A stretch of 64,000 bases of DNA, taken from NCBI RefSeq assembly GCF_037975245.1, contig NC_092574.1, positions 14,589,213 through 14,653,212 of the forward strand. The letters run 5' to 3'. The notes under the pieces were generated by a model, which was not told the origin of the DNA, made no database searches, and saw only the letters and a list, made by a program, of their open reading frames with translations. Position numbers and translations under genes: made by a program. How positions within the stretch are numbered: the first letter of the stretch is position 1; each line of letters starts with the position of its first letter. This document shows positions 40,901 to 50,900 of the stretch, one piece after another. Source of the DNA: Apostichopus japonicus. Taxonomy: Eukaryota; Echinodermata; Holothuroidea; Aspidochirotida; Stichopodidae.

Positions 40901-43900
40901 CTTTGAATAAATTAAATTATTGCAATTTTATCTTTTTTCTTATTCCTTACCAGTGGCCTGGGGAATCTATGTGGTGGTGATGATGTGTGTCTGTGTGTGT
41001 ATGGTATCTGTGTGTATGAACTCATGTTTGAAATGCAAATTGGGTATAGTTTACCCTTGCCTTATCAGTGATGGTGTGAAAAAGAAAATAGAGGAAGAAA
41101 CACATGTAGCCAAAGTAGATCCCAATTATGAGACAACATCCATCCTCCCTTCTCCCTCTGCCCCTCCAAGAAAAGGGAAAAAGTGGGAGGGGGGAGGAGG
41201 AGAGGGAAATGTGCAAAGATGACTGAAAGAGAATACAAAATGACAAACATTGAAATACATTTATTATTTAATCTGATAGGTGTGTGATGTAAATAAATAT
41301 GTTGTTGTTGCTGCTATAAGCTGACATGACAATGATTGTATCTATGCATATTAGTTTAAGCCCCAAGATGCATTTGATTTGACCATCTTAAGAATCTCTT
41401 GTTTTGGTAACATTGTGTGGTAAATAGTAACACAATCATGACGAGGTACTTAATTTTTCTCAAAAATTGTTGGCTCGTTTGATCGCAGAAATCGAGCCGA
41501 TGAAAAAATTCAAACTGAAATACATCCCTGTTTGTGTACATACCGAAACATTTATCAGGGGCGCATGTACAGGCAAATGTCTTGACCTCAATAGGTTATA
41601 TTAAAAAAACAATGGAGCCTATAACACAGTGAAAATTTTTCACTGGACACTATAGTGTAAGGCAAGCAACTACTGACTTGAGGGGTTTGTGTGGAATGTG
41701 TCCTACGAAAGGTTCTCTGATGCGGGAACGTTGAAAGAGACACACAGACATTACATAATGGTGCTATAGGTATGTGATATACGTAGCCCTTCAATCAACT
41801 TAATGCACAGTATTGAACGGATAGGTCGATACATCTGCCAGCACAATGCGCCCGGCTAATGTTTTCTTTTTTACCCAAATAATAATACGAATGGACACTG
41901 TTTTGGTTTGAATTTTTCATTCCCTCGATTTCAGCAAATGAGCCAACAATTTTTTGGGAAAAGTACATGGTTATGATTGTGTTATTATTTACTGAACTAG
42001 TAGTAATAGTACCAAAAACGATGGTAGATTAAGGGATCGGTTAGGTTTAAAGTGTTTATACTGTATGCATCATAGGGCTTTAAATAATTAACTATTAAAG
42101 CCTGTATGTCACATATAATGAGAATTTGGCCTTCAATAGAAACCATGAACTTTTGAACACTGTATATCAATCTATTTGTTTTTTTCTTTTTTTCTTAAAT
42201 GTTCTACTTGAACCTAAAATACTATTTAATTAACTTATTCTCTGCCTTTCCTTACAAAAACACAGATTGTTTTTGTTATTTTACAAAATCAACACATCTT
42301 TGATTTAGAGGGGAAGCACATATGTAAATAATCCTCTCTACTTGAGCTCTCATACATTTACAGATGACATATCTAATGACATATCTCTTTCTACACTCTG
42401 CCTACTAACGACATTCATCAATATCCATATATATATTTGGTGTATACTACCTTCATGATTGCAATAGTGTACAGCAACCAACACAGCGGTAAACAGGCTT
42501 ACATGTGTATTAACCTCATTATGTAGACTTCTGAGAAAGTCTCCGTCTATGTGAATATATTGATGTCTTGAATCGATTACATTATCTGTTACAATGTACA
42601 AAGTTAAAACCAAGACTTTCTTCTAATTATTGGAACGGTACACGATCCACAGTTGTATTATTACTGGAAATGATAACAATTGAGACCGGCCAGCCTATGC
42701 TGTCGAGTGAAGTGCTGAGCACTAAAAGTAATATGACTAGCAGCTGATACTACTAAATACTATTGGATGACACTATATAGTAGTTACTATTAGTTACCAC
42801 CACTAAAATACGTACTAAAGTACTTATTGATACTAGTAGTATACTTCTAGTTACTACTTACTAGTTACTATACTAGTAGTTATTACTGACTGAAACAAAG
42901 TAATTTCAACTAGTTACTACTGGTAGTTACTGCTTGCTGAAGCAATTTATTCCCATTAGTTAATACTATACTAGTAGTTACTACTTACTGAAACAAAGTA
43001 ATTCCAACAGGTTATTACTGGTAGTAACTACTTGCTGAAACAAGTTATTAGTACTCCCCACTTCTAGTAGTTACTCACTTGTTGCTACTAGCTTAATAAT
43101 CTTGTTCATTATTGCAAGTTGCTAGGTTTGGGATTCATTCACTTTACTAGTCGATCACAAATCATGTATTAGAAATATAAACTAATTTGTCACTTTTTAA
43201 TAAGACTCAAGTTGCAATAATTTCTCAAAAGGAAAGCCTAAAAGAACCTGGTATCGGTATGTACGATTTGGGTCTTAATTTATGCGTTTATAGAGCCCAC
43301 TACATACCTATATTTGTCGATATAATGGGGGAACCTGGTTAGGCCGTTGGCACCATGTCCAGATTGATAAATCATTTATCCAGGATATTTATGGAAGGCA
43401 GCAGAGATAGTCATAAATTAGCTGGATAGATTGTTATTCCCCTGTGTGTATTAAAAACATGTTCTGAACATTTCTAACATAGAAATAATAACATGTGTCC
43501 TACAGCTGTGGCCTGCTATATATTTTTCGTTTTTGGTTTTTTCTTTATGAATGGTTTTTGCATTTTCTTCTTTTAATCATTTTCTGACAAGTTTGTTCCA
43601 TAGTTTAATACAACTGTGTGATCTTTAGTCGGAGTTTTGTTTGGCTGCTTTTTTGATGAGTTTGATATGTCGTGGACTGAATGCATGATGTGTGCGAAGT
43701 ACCCATGTATCCCTACAGTACAGCTATGTAGGAAAGCCTCCTCTATTGAAAGATGATAGACACCAGCCGTCACTGTCACAGCAATATCAATGCCAATTAA
43801 ATTGCCTATAAATGTGACATTGTTCTGCCTCATTAAAGGAAATAAAAGACATTTCCACTTCAGAAATGAAAACATGCAACTGGAGTAGTTAGCACTCGGG

Positions 43901-46900
43901 GCATCTCTTTTTAAAGCTGCGATATGCGATAAAAATATATAGCAAACTGTCGGTACCACCATGTTTAACTGAGTGAAAGATTTCAGAAGCTGAAAAGGAA
44001 ACAAGTTGTGCAAAAGTACCAGAGATAGACAAGTAATTCCCATCTTTAGGATAGTCTTTAGAGATGGGCTTAGAGATAGCAGTTCTGTTTTCTATTGTTA
44101 AACTTTAATTCACTGGTAAAATAATAACTTTGGGTGTCCCAGAACTGATTGATATGATTCATTTTATTGTTCTGCTTAAATTTATATTATCTTGCAACTG
44201 TTCAATGAAATATTTAATTGCTGAAGATATGAATGATTGATGTCTGAACAAAGCACTCAAGTGATATAAGTCACGCACAGCCAACACACCCAGTATTCAC
44301 AAATTATAAAAAAAATAAAATAGAAGATACAGAAACTAGCAACTTCTTTAGCAAAATATAAAAAATAAACAAAATAAAGAAAATAAATAAAAATTTAACA
44401 AAAATACCAAATACCCCCCTCCTCAATACTTTAAAATTAACTGCTGAATCTCTTGGTGCAGTGCATATATTTAGCATTTAATGGTTCTTAATTCTTTAAA
44501 AGAAGATGCAAAAAACATCCTCCTAATGTTTGTAGTCACCATAGGTAACGTTAATTAGTTCTTAAATATTTAATGACTTGCCTTGATTTAATAAATCATA
44601 TAGCTCTCATCAAAGGCAAGTTGTGCCGATTTCAAAAATTGTCAATTTGCAATAAGTTGTGTGTCAAATCACATCAAAAAGCCTGCTTCCATGACAATTA
44701 AGATATACTCTCAGTAGTTTCATTTAGTCATAAATTCTTATCAGTTTTGAGTATTGAATTTAACACCAGTAATGGTATGACGACAGAACTTTATCAGTGA
44801 TGAAGATACATGTCTTCATTTCCATAATTATGCAAAATTTAGTTGGTTATCGATCGAAACATTAAAATCCCCATTAGCAATAATTTTATAATAAATTTCC
44901 GATATAGAGTTTAGTACATTATCATGAATATTCATGTCATGCGCAAAAGTCATTTTTTAAACTTTTATGGATGTACCTAATTCCTGTCAATGTTTGAAAA
45001 ATTAAGAGTTGTAATGAAATCTAGGGATGATGACATCGACAGACGCCACAGATCATTTTATATTTCCTTGTTTTTGTTGTTGTTGTTTTTATTTGTTTTT
45101 CTTGAATGTATAAAGGAATGTTGCAGTTGGACATGCTGTTTGTGTGTTTGCATGTATTTTTACTCTATCCTATTTTAATTTGTATATCTCTTCGGTTTAC
45201 TTTGTGACAAGAGAAATTCAAAAAGTAAACAAATCAAGCAATGCAAAAATGCATGCAACCAAGCCGCAAACAGCAAACGTTTTGAAAATAAATTTGTTCT
45301 AAGTTAATTAATGAGATGATTTGCTTGCGATGAATGTTTCCTTGCTATGCAAAATTTTTAAAAATATGACAATTTTCAAAAGTGTAGAATTTTCACTTTT
45401 TGCAAAGAAAATCTCATGTTTTGTCAACAACAATAAAAAACATTTGTATAGTATGTTAGAAAATAATGCAATACACGTTATACAGATTATAAAGTAACAT
45501 TGTACATACAGAATAATAAACAGTTCCATAAGCATAAATGCAGTGAAGGAGGCAGCAATCAAAAATGCACATAAGAGCCAACATGCAGCTACATATAGGA
45601 ACTGTTGTGTTGTAAAATTTCCAAACATTTTATAGGAATATGCCTATATTGGTATTTGATAATATGCTACTTTCTTCATCAAATACATCATGTAGTGTGA
45701 GAGAAAAATATGTTTCAGAAAAGTTTCCTTTTAATTTTGTATGGCTTTGATATATTTTGTTTGAATTAAAATATGTGTCCAATATTTCAGGGCACAGAGC
45801 ATCAAGTCTGAAATGCCATGAATCCAAACCCCCCTCCCCCCCCCCAAAAAAAACCCAGAAAACTTCTGCATGGGATTAAAAAGGGTTATTGAGAACATAT
45901 GCCTTTGATTCAATGAAGGGGGGGCATTCATGTTCCCCTCTCTCTTTCCATCACCTGACCAAAATGTCTGCTGTACTGTTCATAGATATTTCAATCCATA
46001 TCATATATATTTCATACATGATATCAAGCTTCATGCATATTCATATCTTTCTTACAGAAACATTGTAGTTATGAAACATGTATCCATCATGTTGCTTTAA
46101 CATATTCATGGGTTAAACTGCCATATCAATATCATCAGTGTTGTGGAAATTGCTGGGATTGCATTTGGTGGAAAAGTGAACTGCTAATGTCAGCAACATG
46201 ATTAAAGAGAACAGTTTGTTTGATGTATGAAAATGAGTGATGTATACCTGTCAAGTATAGAAAATAATTTGAAAAGAACAGTTTAGATAAATATAATTTG
46301 GTCACATAAAACTTGATTTTCTTTCTGTCCTGAATTTGGAAATAGTTTTCTAGTTGCATTAACAAAAGAAAAGTGTTTTTATAAATTGCATCATACAGCT
46401 GTGCAGAGAAAAAGAATCACATGCACACAAACACAGCTGTAAAATTCTGACAATTTTCTTTTCAAACTTGAAGAAAGTCAAGTCAGATTATTGTTGCTCA
46501 TTTGCATAATATTTTTTCCAGTGCATTTTACTGCTCCAGTATGTTTACAAATATTTCATCTGGTTGAGGGCAAATAAAAACGGAATCCTTTCTTTATTAA
46601 TTAACTCATGAATATGCAATCCATCAGAGTTGTTCTAAAAAAAAGCAAGCAATTTTGCAAAGGTGGCAGATTTTGGTTTATATCTCAAAGCGTTTTAGTT
46701 TTCTCTTTTTGTTTTGGCTGGTCATTCCTTTGGTCAGCAACACTCATACTTTTTTTTTTCACAAAAATGAGGATTCAATTATTGGTTGCATTAATGGCAC
46801 CTATTTCATCTTGCAAATTTGCTAATATTTATGTACAAAACACAAGTGAAATAAAGAGAAAGCTATAAAAGTGACAGAAATATGTGACCACAACAGAAAA

Positions 46901-47981
46901 CAAGTTGAAAAATTAATTCCCTCTGTTTAGTCTTGCCACAATCTTAAGACAAATGAGAAGTTTGTTGAAAATTCTTTTAATTCGAAAAATTAATTTTGTT
47001 CAGGTGTGTCTCATTATTTTGAAAAGGAATTTGGAAATTATTAAAAACACAACCTTTTAATGCTGATAACATGGATAGTTCAAACATTAGTGTTGTAAAC
47101 ATGAAAACAGAATTTTTTTTCTGACTCGCATAATTCAAAATCTCACAGTGTCAAAGATATTGGCCTAAAAATGAGCAAGAAATTTGCTAAAAAACCTAAA
47201 AACCCAAGTACAATATATTGTCTGTCACAATCACATTTCAGAATGTATTGTTATGACAATAGAATATGTGTAGCTAGCTGTAACCGTGTCCACCTTGTAT
47301 GGCAATTTGATCCAGAAAGAAACTTAAGTCAATTACCCACAATGCACCACCAAAACAGCTGATGTGTTGTTTTTTTGTTTGATTTTTTTTTTTTTTTTGT
47401 ACATTATTTTTGCTGTGCTTTAACATGGTTTTTATGCAAGGTAGTTTTACTAAGCTTCTTTTCACAGCTTTAATTTTCACTGCAACCATCTCTTTTGTGA
47501 CTTTCTCTGCACCCGTAGATCCATTTTCTTATGGCGCTAGCGGCCAACCACACCTACACCCGCCTTTTCCACAAGGACTTGCCAGGTTCACCCAAATACA
47601 GCAACAACTTTGGATCACCAGGCTTAGCTGAAAGCCCCATATACTAAAACAAAAGAAAGAAGGGGGAAAGAAAAAAAAAGAAAGAAAAATAAAAACAAAA
47701 TTTGTTAAAAGCCAAAATTGAATGTACACAAAAAAACAAACAGTTTTACAGGATTCGCAGCCAAGTCTGGCGTCATGACCGTCTTTTGTACATTTCCACC
47801 CCCCGTCTAGATCCACTTCCTCATGGCGCTCGCTGCAAACCACACCTACATGCGCATTTTCAGGAAAGGGTATCGCAGTGTCCCCAAGGGCACGAACGCC
47901 TTCCCAGGGTTCAGGTACAGCGACGGAGAGCTGCCCATCCAAGAACCGGTCAACGTAAACGACGAGAACACACAGTTCTAG
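13748..47981 (+). CDS. M6: Neuronal membrane glycoprotein M6 / proteolipid protein (PLP) family gene, 5' incomplete
   Basis: Gene-level entry. Exons are 13748-13934, 16162-16321, 18082-18235, 29753-29865, 40691-40756 and then either 47519-47647 or 47811-47981. Every junction has GT..AG ends and the phases agree throughout (1, 2, 0, 1, 0, 0). The product has four membrane segments, short cytoplasmic ends and a large second extracellular loop with four cysteines, as in PLP/DM20/M6. Assuming a PLP-like first exon of ATG plus one base, the protein would be 270 or 284 residues; vertebrate M6 proteins are about 280. Known family role: tetraspan membrane protein of neurons and glia, involved in neurite and filopodium growth and membrane organisation. 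Introns are 2.2, 1.8, 11.5, 10.8 and about 6.8 kb. The first coding exon was not found. Family assignment is very secure; M6 rather than PLP is inferred because invertebrates carry M6-type members. Confidence 0.93.
13935..16161 (+). other. M6 intron 2
   Basis: Starts gtaaga and ends with a pyrimidine/AT-rich tract and ttatacag. Contains a short (TG)n/(CG) tract at 14702-14724, a T-tract near 15063 and a (TA)n stretch at 15539-15551. No other gene seen. Confidence 0.8.
16162..16321 (+). CDS. M6: M6 exon 3: TM2 and intracellular loop
   Basis: The acceptor is ttatacag and the donor is gta|gtaagt. The exon is 160 nt; the DM20 form of vertebrate exon 3 is 157 nt, so this is one codon longer, with the same phases (2 in, 0 out). 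It encodes a long hydrophobic segment (LGMLLWMLITLVTIIAIFG and onward to FFLVLA) and then a basic intracellular loop with GPSKKNTCGQRF. TTCGRC occupies this position in vertebrate M6. The PLP-specific 35-residue insert is absent, so this gene is DM20/M6-like, as expected outside the tetrapod PLP1 lineage. Confidence 0.92.
16322..18081 (+). other. M6 intron 3
   Basis: Starts gtaagt and ends gccaacag. Holds several poly-G tracts (16364-16410, 16625-16665) and T-tracts near 17860 and 17990. No other gene seen. Confidence 0.8.
18082..18235 (+). CDS. M6: M6 exon 4: TM3 and start of the large extracellular loop
   Basis: The acceptor is gccaacag and the donor is tatg|gtaagt. The exon is 154 nt, entering in phase 0 and leaving in phase 1, as in vertebrate exon 4 (169 nt). 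It encodes TM3 (VTIIAYLLCIAWIALSMALM and on) and then RSYCNSVQDNFTSETCVDLAQYG. The ending matches the family pattern ICRN...CLDLRQFG. The two cysteines are the first two of the four that form disulfides in the second extracellular loop of PLP/M6. NFT is a possible N-glycosylation site. Confidence is high because motif, phase and neighbours agree. Confidence 0.93.
21271..21492 (+). mobile_element. tRNA-derived SINE, copy 2 (M6 intron 4)
   Basis: It shares GGCATTTGAAGCAATGAGG, CGGTTTTCCCATC and the tail GCCACCCGACGTGTAAGTTG with copy 1. The A box is TGACCGAGTGG and the B box has drifted (GGTCCGATACC). The length matches copy 1 (about 220 bp). Transcribed in M6 sense. Confidence 0.75.
22387..22850. 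repeat. Minisatellite with 41- and 47-bp units, about 10 copies
   Basis: The core ACAACAGCATGAGTACATG recurs about ten times with start spacings of mostly 41 or 47 bp. The longer unit carries an extra AGTACA-type hexamer. Each unit also contains CCCCTTGGTATGAGTA. Because unit lengths differ in frame, the minus strand gives long open frames full of CCCTCT/YSYQGD-like repeats. The 244-codon frame at 22071-22805 is an artefact of this array. Confidence 0.92.
27129..27265. repeat. G-rich tandem pair, ~70-bp period
   Basis: TAGGCTTGRCAATGRACATG occurs at 27129 and again at 27199, each followed by a GGAAGGG/GGGGATGTGGGGG-type tract. Two clear copies, with degenerate G-rich sequence after them. Confidence 0.65.
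29753..29865 (+). CDS. M6: M6 exon 5: Thr/Ser-rich part of extracellular loop 2
   Basis: The acceptor is tttactgtag and the donor is atg|gtaagt. The exon is 113 nt, entering in phase 1 and leaving in phase 0; the vertebrate counterpart is 74 nt with the same phases. It starts with a Thr/Ser/Pro-rich stretch (KPTTTTMSPTTAP, then SSNNTQTS), followed by ICGEKLEDFCNM, which supplies the third and fourth loop cysteines. The extra 13 codons fall in the Thr-rich part, a probable site of O-glycosylation. NNT is a possible N-glycosylation sequon. The exon is isolated between an 11.5-kb and a 10.8-kb intron. It is supported by phase, Cys pattern and splice sites more than by overall identity. Confidence 0.88.
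31833..31875 (+). repeat. (GGGWA)n array with G-quadruplex potential
   Basis: Nine GGG runs are spaced by exact 2-nt loops (AA or TA). This far exceeds the four-run G-quadruplex motif and is on the transcribed (+) strand of M6 intron 5, so both DNA and pre-mRNA could fold. Confidence 0.9.
39840..40200 (+). mobile_element. tRNA-derived SINE, second family (M6 intron 5)
   Basis: A B box GGTTCAAGCCC at about 39888 follows a degraded A-box region (GAGGTTAAGGCAGTGGAC). The body has TCCTTGGCAAGGCACTTCAT and CACCCAGGTGTATAAATGGG, a motif I associate with tRNA-derived SINEs of marine invertebrates and other deuterostomes. The 3' part (40020-40190) is unique here. The 130-codon minus-strand frame over it is not a gene. 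Confidence 0.7.
40691..40756 (+). CDS. M6: M6 exon 6: first part of TM4
   Basis: The acceptor is ctcttctctcag and the donor is ttg|gtaaga. The exon is 66 nt, the length I recall for vertebrate PLP1 exon 6, phase 0 at both ends. It encodes HDDIQLNVWLTITASIIVVI followed by SL. This matches the vertebrate pattern ELNMTFHLFIVALAGAGAAV at the start of TM4. TM4 is completed by IHFLMALAA from whichever terminal exon is used. Reading on into the intron would give a stop after two more codons. Confidence 0.93.
40954..41222 (+). other. Open segment after a strong splice acceptor
   Basis: A pyrimidine tract and cag (40951-40953) precede an 89-codon open segment ending TGA. It would encode a hydrophobic Val/Met/Cys stretch, a Cys-rich patch (CMNSCLKCKLG) and a charged tail (KKKIEEETHVAKVDPNYETT). 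It needs a phase 1 donor. M6 exon 6, only 197 bp upstream, leaves in phase 0 and would reach a stop within nine codons; exon 4 leaves in phase 1 and would fit. The hydrophobic part is translated from a (TG)n-like tract, so this may be chance. Confidence 0.2.
42722..43085. repeat. Degenerate TAGTTACTAC / ACTAGTAGT array
   Basis: Short words (TAGTTACTA, ACTAGTAGT, TTACTACT) recur at irregular spacing for about 360 bp. A longer period of ~90 bp is visible where TTACTACT is followed by GAAACAAAGTAATTYCAAC (42890 and 42990). Confidence 0.75.
47519..47647 (+). CDS. M6: M6 alternative terminal exon 7a
   Basis: The acceptor is tctctgcacccgtag; the exon is read in phase 0 and ends at TAA. It encodes IHFLMALAANHTYTRLFHKD, then a Ser/Pro-rich tail ending SPIY, 42 residues in all. 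IHFLMALAANHTY matches IHYLMVLSANWAY at the end of TM4 in PLP/M6. The same 13 residues recur in exon 7b 292 bp downstream, so these are duplicated terminal exons. The tail contains two SP motifs. A polyadenylation-type hexamer lies at 47688-47693, so a transcript ending here is possible. The alternative is that this is a decayed copy, but the synonymous-only differences in the shared region argue against that. Confidence 0.85.
   Translation: MHFLMALAANHTYTRLFHKDLPGSPKYSNNFGSPGLAESPIY
47688..47693 (+). promoter_or_regulatory. Possible polyadenylation signal for the 7a isoform
   Basis: AATAAA lies 41 nt after the exon 7a stop, in a purine-rich A-tract and upstream of exon 7b. Its use would remove exon 7b from the transcript. 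A-rich context makes chance occurrence likely. Confidence 0.3.
47811..47981 (+). CDS. M6: M6 alternative terminal exon 7b
   Basis: The acceptor is cccccgtctag; the exon is read in phase 0 and ends at TAG. It encodes IHFLMALAANHTYMRIFRKG and then a 36-residue hydrophilic tail ending ENTQF, 56 residues in all. The length is close to that of the vertebrate M6 C-terminus. The first 13 residues are identical to exon 7a. The final four residues, NTQF, fit the class I PDZ ligand form (S/T-x-hydrophobic), which exon 7a lacks. Candidate polyadenylation signals follow at 48416 and 48688. The long tail makes this the likely main isoform, by inference. Confidence 0.9.
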   Translation: MHFLMALAANHTYMRIFRKGYRSVPKGTNAFPGFRYSDGELPIQEPVNVNDENTQF

Positions 47982-50900
47982 CAGTGGATCTCCTGTTCCT
48001 GGTTTGACCGTGTACAATGTATTTAAAAGTTTTCAACAAATGATGATGGTTACAACTATTGTTTGAACAGTTTTGTGTGTTCCTTTGTACAAAAAACAAT
48101 ATTTGCAGAAGAGACTGGGGTTGGTCGAAGAATAGAAAGTCGTTTCCCTTGATTTTACGGGAATATTGTAATACTATGTTTGGTCTGCCGTGTTTTGTAT
48201 CATTGTTATGTAAATAACGATCATCGTTACAAAAGAGGATGCATTGTCTTATATAAGCGACACTCTCTTCCTTATTTATAAGTTTCCTGATGTTATTTTT
48301 AAGTAAATTTTTTTCACCTTTCTTTTTGTTCCTTTCCTGTATTTTTTTTCTCATAAATGTTCTTGTTTTTGTTGCACATTATGGAAGCATGAAAATAGAA
48401 ACAGAAGAAAAAGTAAATAAAAAACAAAACAGGGTTTCTGCAAACATAGTAATAGGTCTGTAAATTTTCACATTTTTTATACACTATTGTTTTTGGTACA
48501 CTGTATAAAAATATAAAATATTTCATTATTGACAAGTGAAGTGGGTGCACGATAGGTCAATAGTTTGGAAGTAAAATTTTGGAATAGGACATATGTTTAG
48601 AAGAAGAAAATAAAAAAATCAGGATTACAAAACAATGTTAATTATTAGAAACCAATATTTTCTGCAATAGGCAATTTAGCTAATTCCAATAAAGATCCTG
48701 TACTTGTGTACTTCAAATGCACTTTCGAATAATAAAAATAATAATAATTATTCAAGTTATGATCCATTTTACAAGTAGAAAATGAACTATTACAAAAAGC
48801 ACCCCATAACTTGAATCCATTGTTAAATCATGTGTATATTTTTACTTTTTAACTGTTTTTTCCATAAATATTCCTCATAGAGATGAACGTGAACTTTATG
48901 CTTGCTTGATGGTCAGGATTAGGGAATGGGTACATGGAAGGGAGCTGGGCCCGGGGTAACAACCAAAATCAAAATGAAGAAAGATGACTTATATATTCTC
49001 AAGTAAATGAATAGATAAGAAAGTCTCTTGAGCTGGTATAGACTAAGTGAACGAACAAGTTTGATTACAATAAATAGATTCAGTTGGAATGGAGTCCACA
49101 GTATATATATAACGATCTGTTTCAATTGTTAATCATACCGACACCAGCATAGGGATTTATCATGTCCACACACCACCTGGGTCTTTCAAGGCCAGGATGG
49201 TGCCAATATCTTGTGCCACCGTCACATTTTTAATTAGCTTGGTATTCCAATCTTCCATATATATATATATATGATTGTTACTTTACATGTCTGTGGCACT
49301 GAGCTGTCAGAGAATGAGAATTCAACAAAAGAAGAGTTGTATGTATAAAACAAGAGAGAGGGTGATTGCCAACTTTGTCTGCAATCAGACCAATTCCGCT
49401 CATTAGAAACAGACCGCAGAATTTGCATATTCATTAGTGACAAAACAAATCCTGCAGACAAAAACTGTACAACCAAAGACAGATTAACAGCAAGATAATT
49501 AAGCTAATTATCATATATAATTATCATCTACTGTTGAAGACATATCTGATCAAGCTGACATATCTGATCATGAAACGTATTATTGGGTGTAATGTCAAAA
49601 ACCCCTCAAAGATGCACTTGGCGGTACATAGTACCTGTTACGTATACCAACCGACATATCGTTCAAATTGAAAATTTAAATTTGTCGATGTCAGAAATTG
49701 ATTCAGACCAGTAACTCTATATTCCACATCATTTATTAAATTTTCCAAAAGTTGTCCAGGTGCCTTGAATTTGGTAAGAACTCACATTTTTAATATATGT
49801 ATTGTAGCTTTAGTATCTGCCCTGTTGGTTAATGTCAATCGTTGGTATCGGCGTGTAGATCTATTTATAGCAAATAGTCTGATGAACAGTATCGTCTGTC
49901 AAGGTGGTCGATTAGGATATTGAAAATTTTGTACCAACGTACCAATGCATGCTCTTGTGGAATGTCAAAGGAAACAAACAACAAAAAAACAAGGAAGAAA
50001 TGAAAAGGTTTTTGTACAGGTTGAAGAACTGCATCTTGATTTGTTACGTAGTGTTGAAACGTATCGTAAAATTTGTCAGACTCTTCCCGAAACTTACATT
50101 TAAAATTGGACCTATCTCTGTGCAATATTCATATAGGATAAACAGTCCGTAATGTAAAATACTAGCTATAGTCTCACTCCTCTCTCTCGCTCTCTCGTTT
50201 TATACAACTACAACAAAAAGAAAGAAACACCTCCCTTCGATCATCACGCTCGATGAATTATCATACAATGCCCAACATATTTCATGAAACGATTTTTCCG
50301 TTATCGCAAAATATCTCCATGGAAACCAACCTTGGACAAAAATTTAAAAAAAGAAGTCCAAACCTTTTTCACACAGCAGAATTATAACCACCAGCAAAAT
50401 ATGACAAAAAATATATCTATATATATATATATATAAAATAAAAAAAAATAAAAGATTGTCCGCCATCGGCGCTATCCTCTGCTCTTTGAAAGCCTCACGT
50501 TAATTTCTGACAGAAGAGATAAGTCAAGCGTCCGTCTCTAAGAGGAATTGACGAGTTCATACGAGTTCATCTCAGACACAACAGGTTTCTTCTTTCTTTC
50601 ATTTATATTCGTCTGAATGCATAATGTGCTCTGAAAGCAGAGCTCAAATATCGTACAGTTAATTCCTCGATGGTTCTCGATGGAAATTAATCTTTCGTGT
50701 ATAATTTTTCAATGAAATGCTATTGACGAGGAATATTCTGGATGTTTTGAATGGCTGAAACACACTATTGATGATAAAATTTACATACGAAAAGTCAAAA
50801 TGTCAGAAAATCAAATAAGAATATTAAAGGATTTGAATGAGAATCATAGGAATTTGATTGCAATTATTCTCCCCCCCCCCCCCCAAACCCAACCCAATCC

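Larger units (their letters stand above)
40757..47518 (+). other. M6 intron 6
   Basis: Starts gtaaga and ends at exon 7a (or at 47810 if 7b is used). It holds an open segment with a good acceptor (40954-41222), a TAGTTACTAC-rich array (42722-43085) and T/A tracts. A GDFN tetrapeptide on the minus strand near 44860 might be a LINE endonuclease remnant but is too isolated to call. Confidence 0.7.

Noticed and set aside
43573-44043. 156-codon minus-strand open frame in M6 intron 6
   Set aside because: No domain, splice context or repeat match that I can see; likely chance.
44780-44960. GDFN motif on the minus strand as a LINE endonuclease
   Set aside because: Only four residues fit; stops surround them and no reverse transcriptase motif follows.
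47529-48017. 162-codon minus-strand frame across the M6 last exons
   Set aside because: Antisense shadow of the two coding exons, which are GC-richer than their surroundings.
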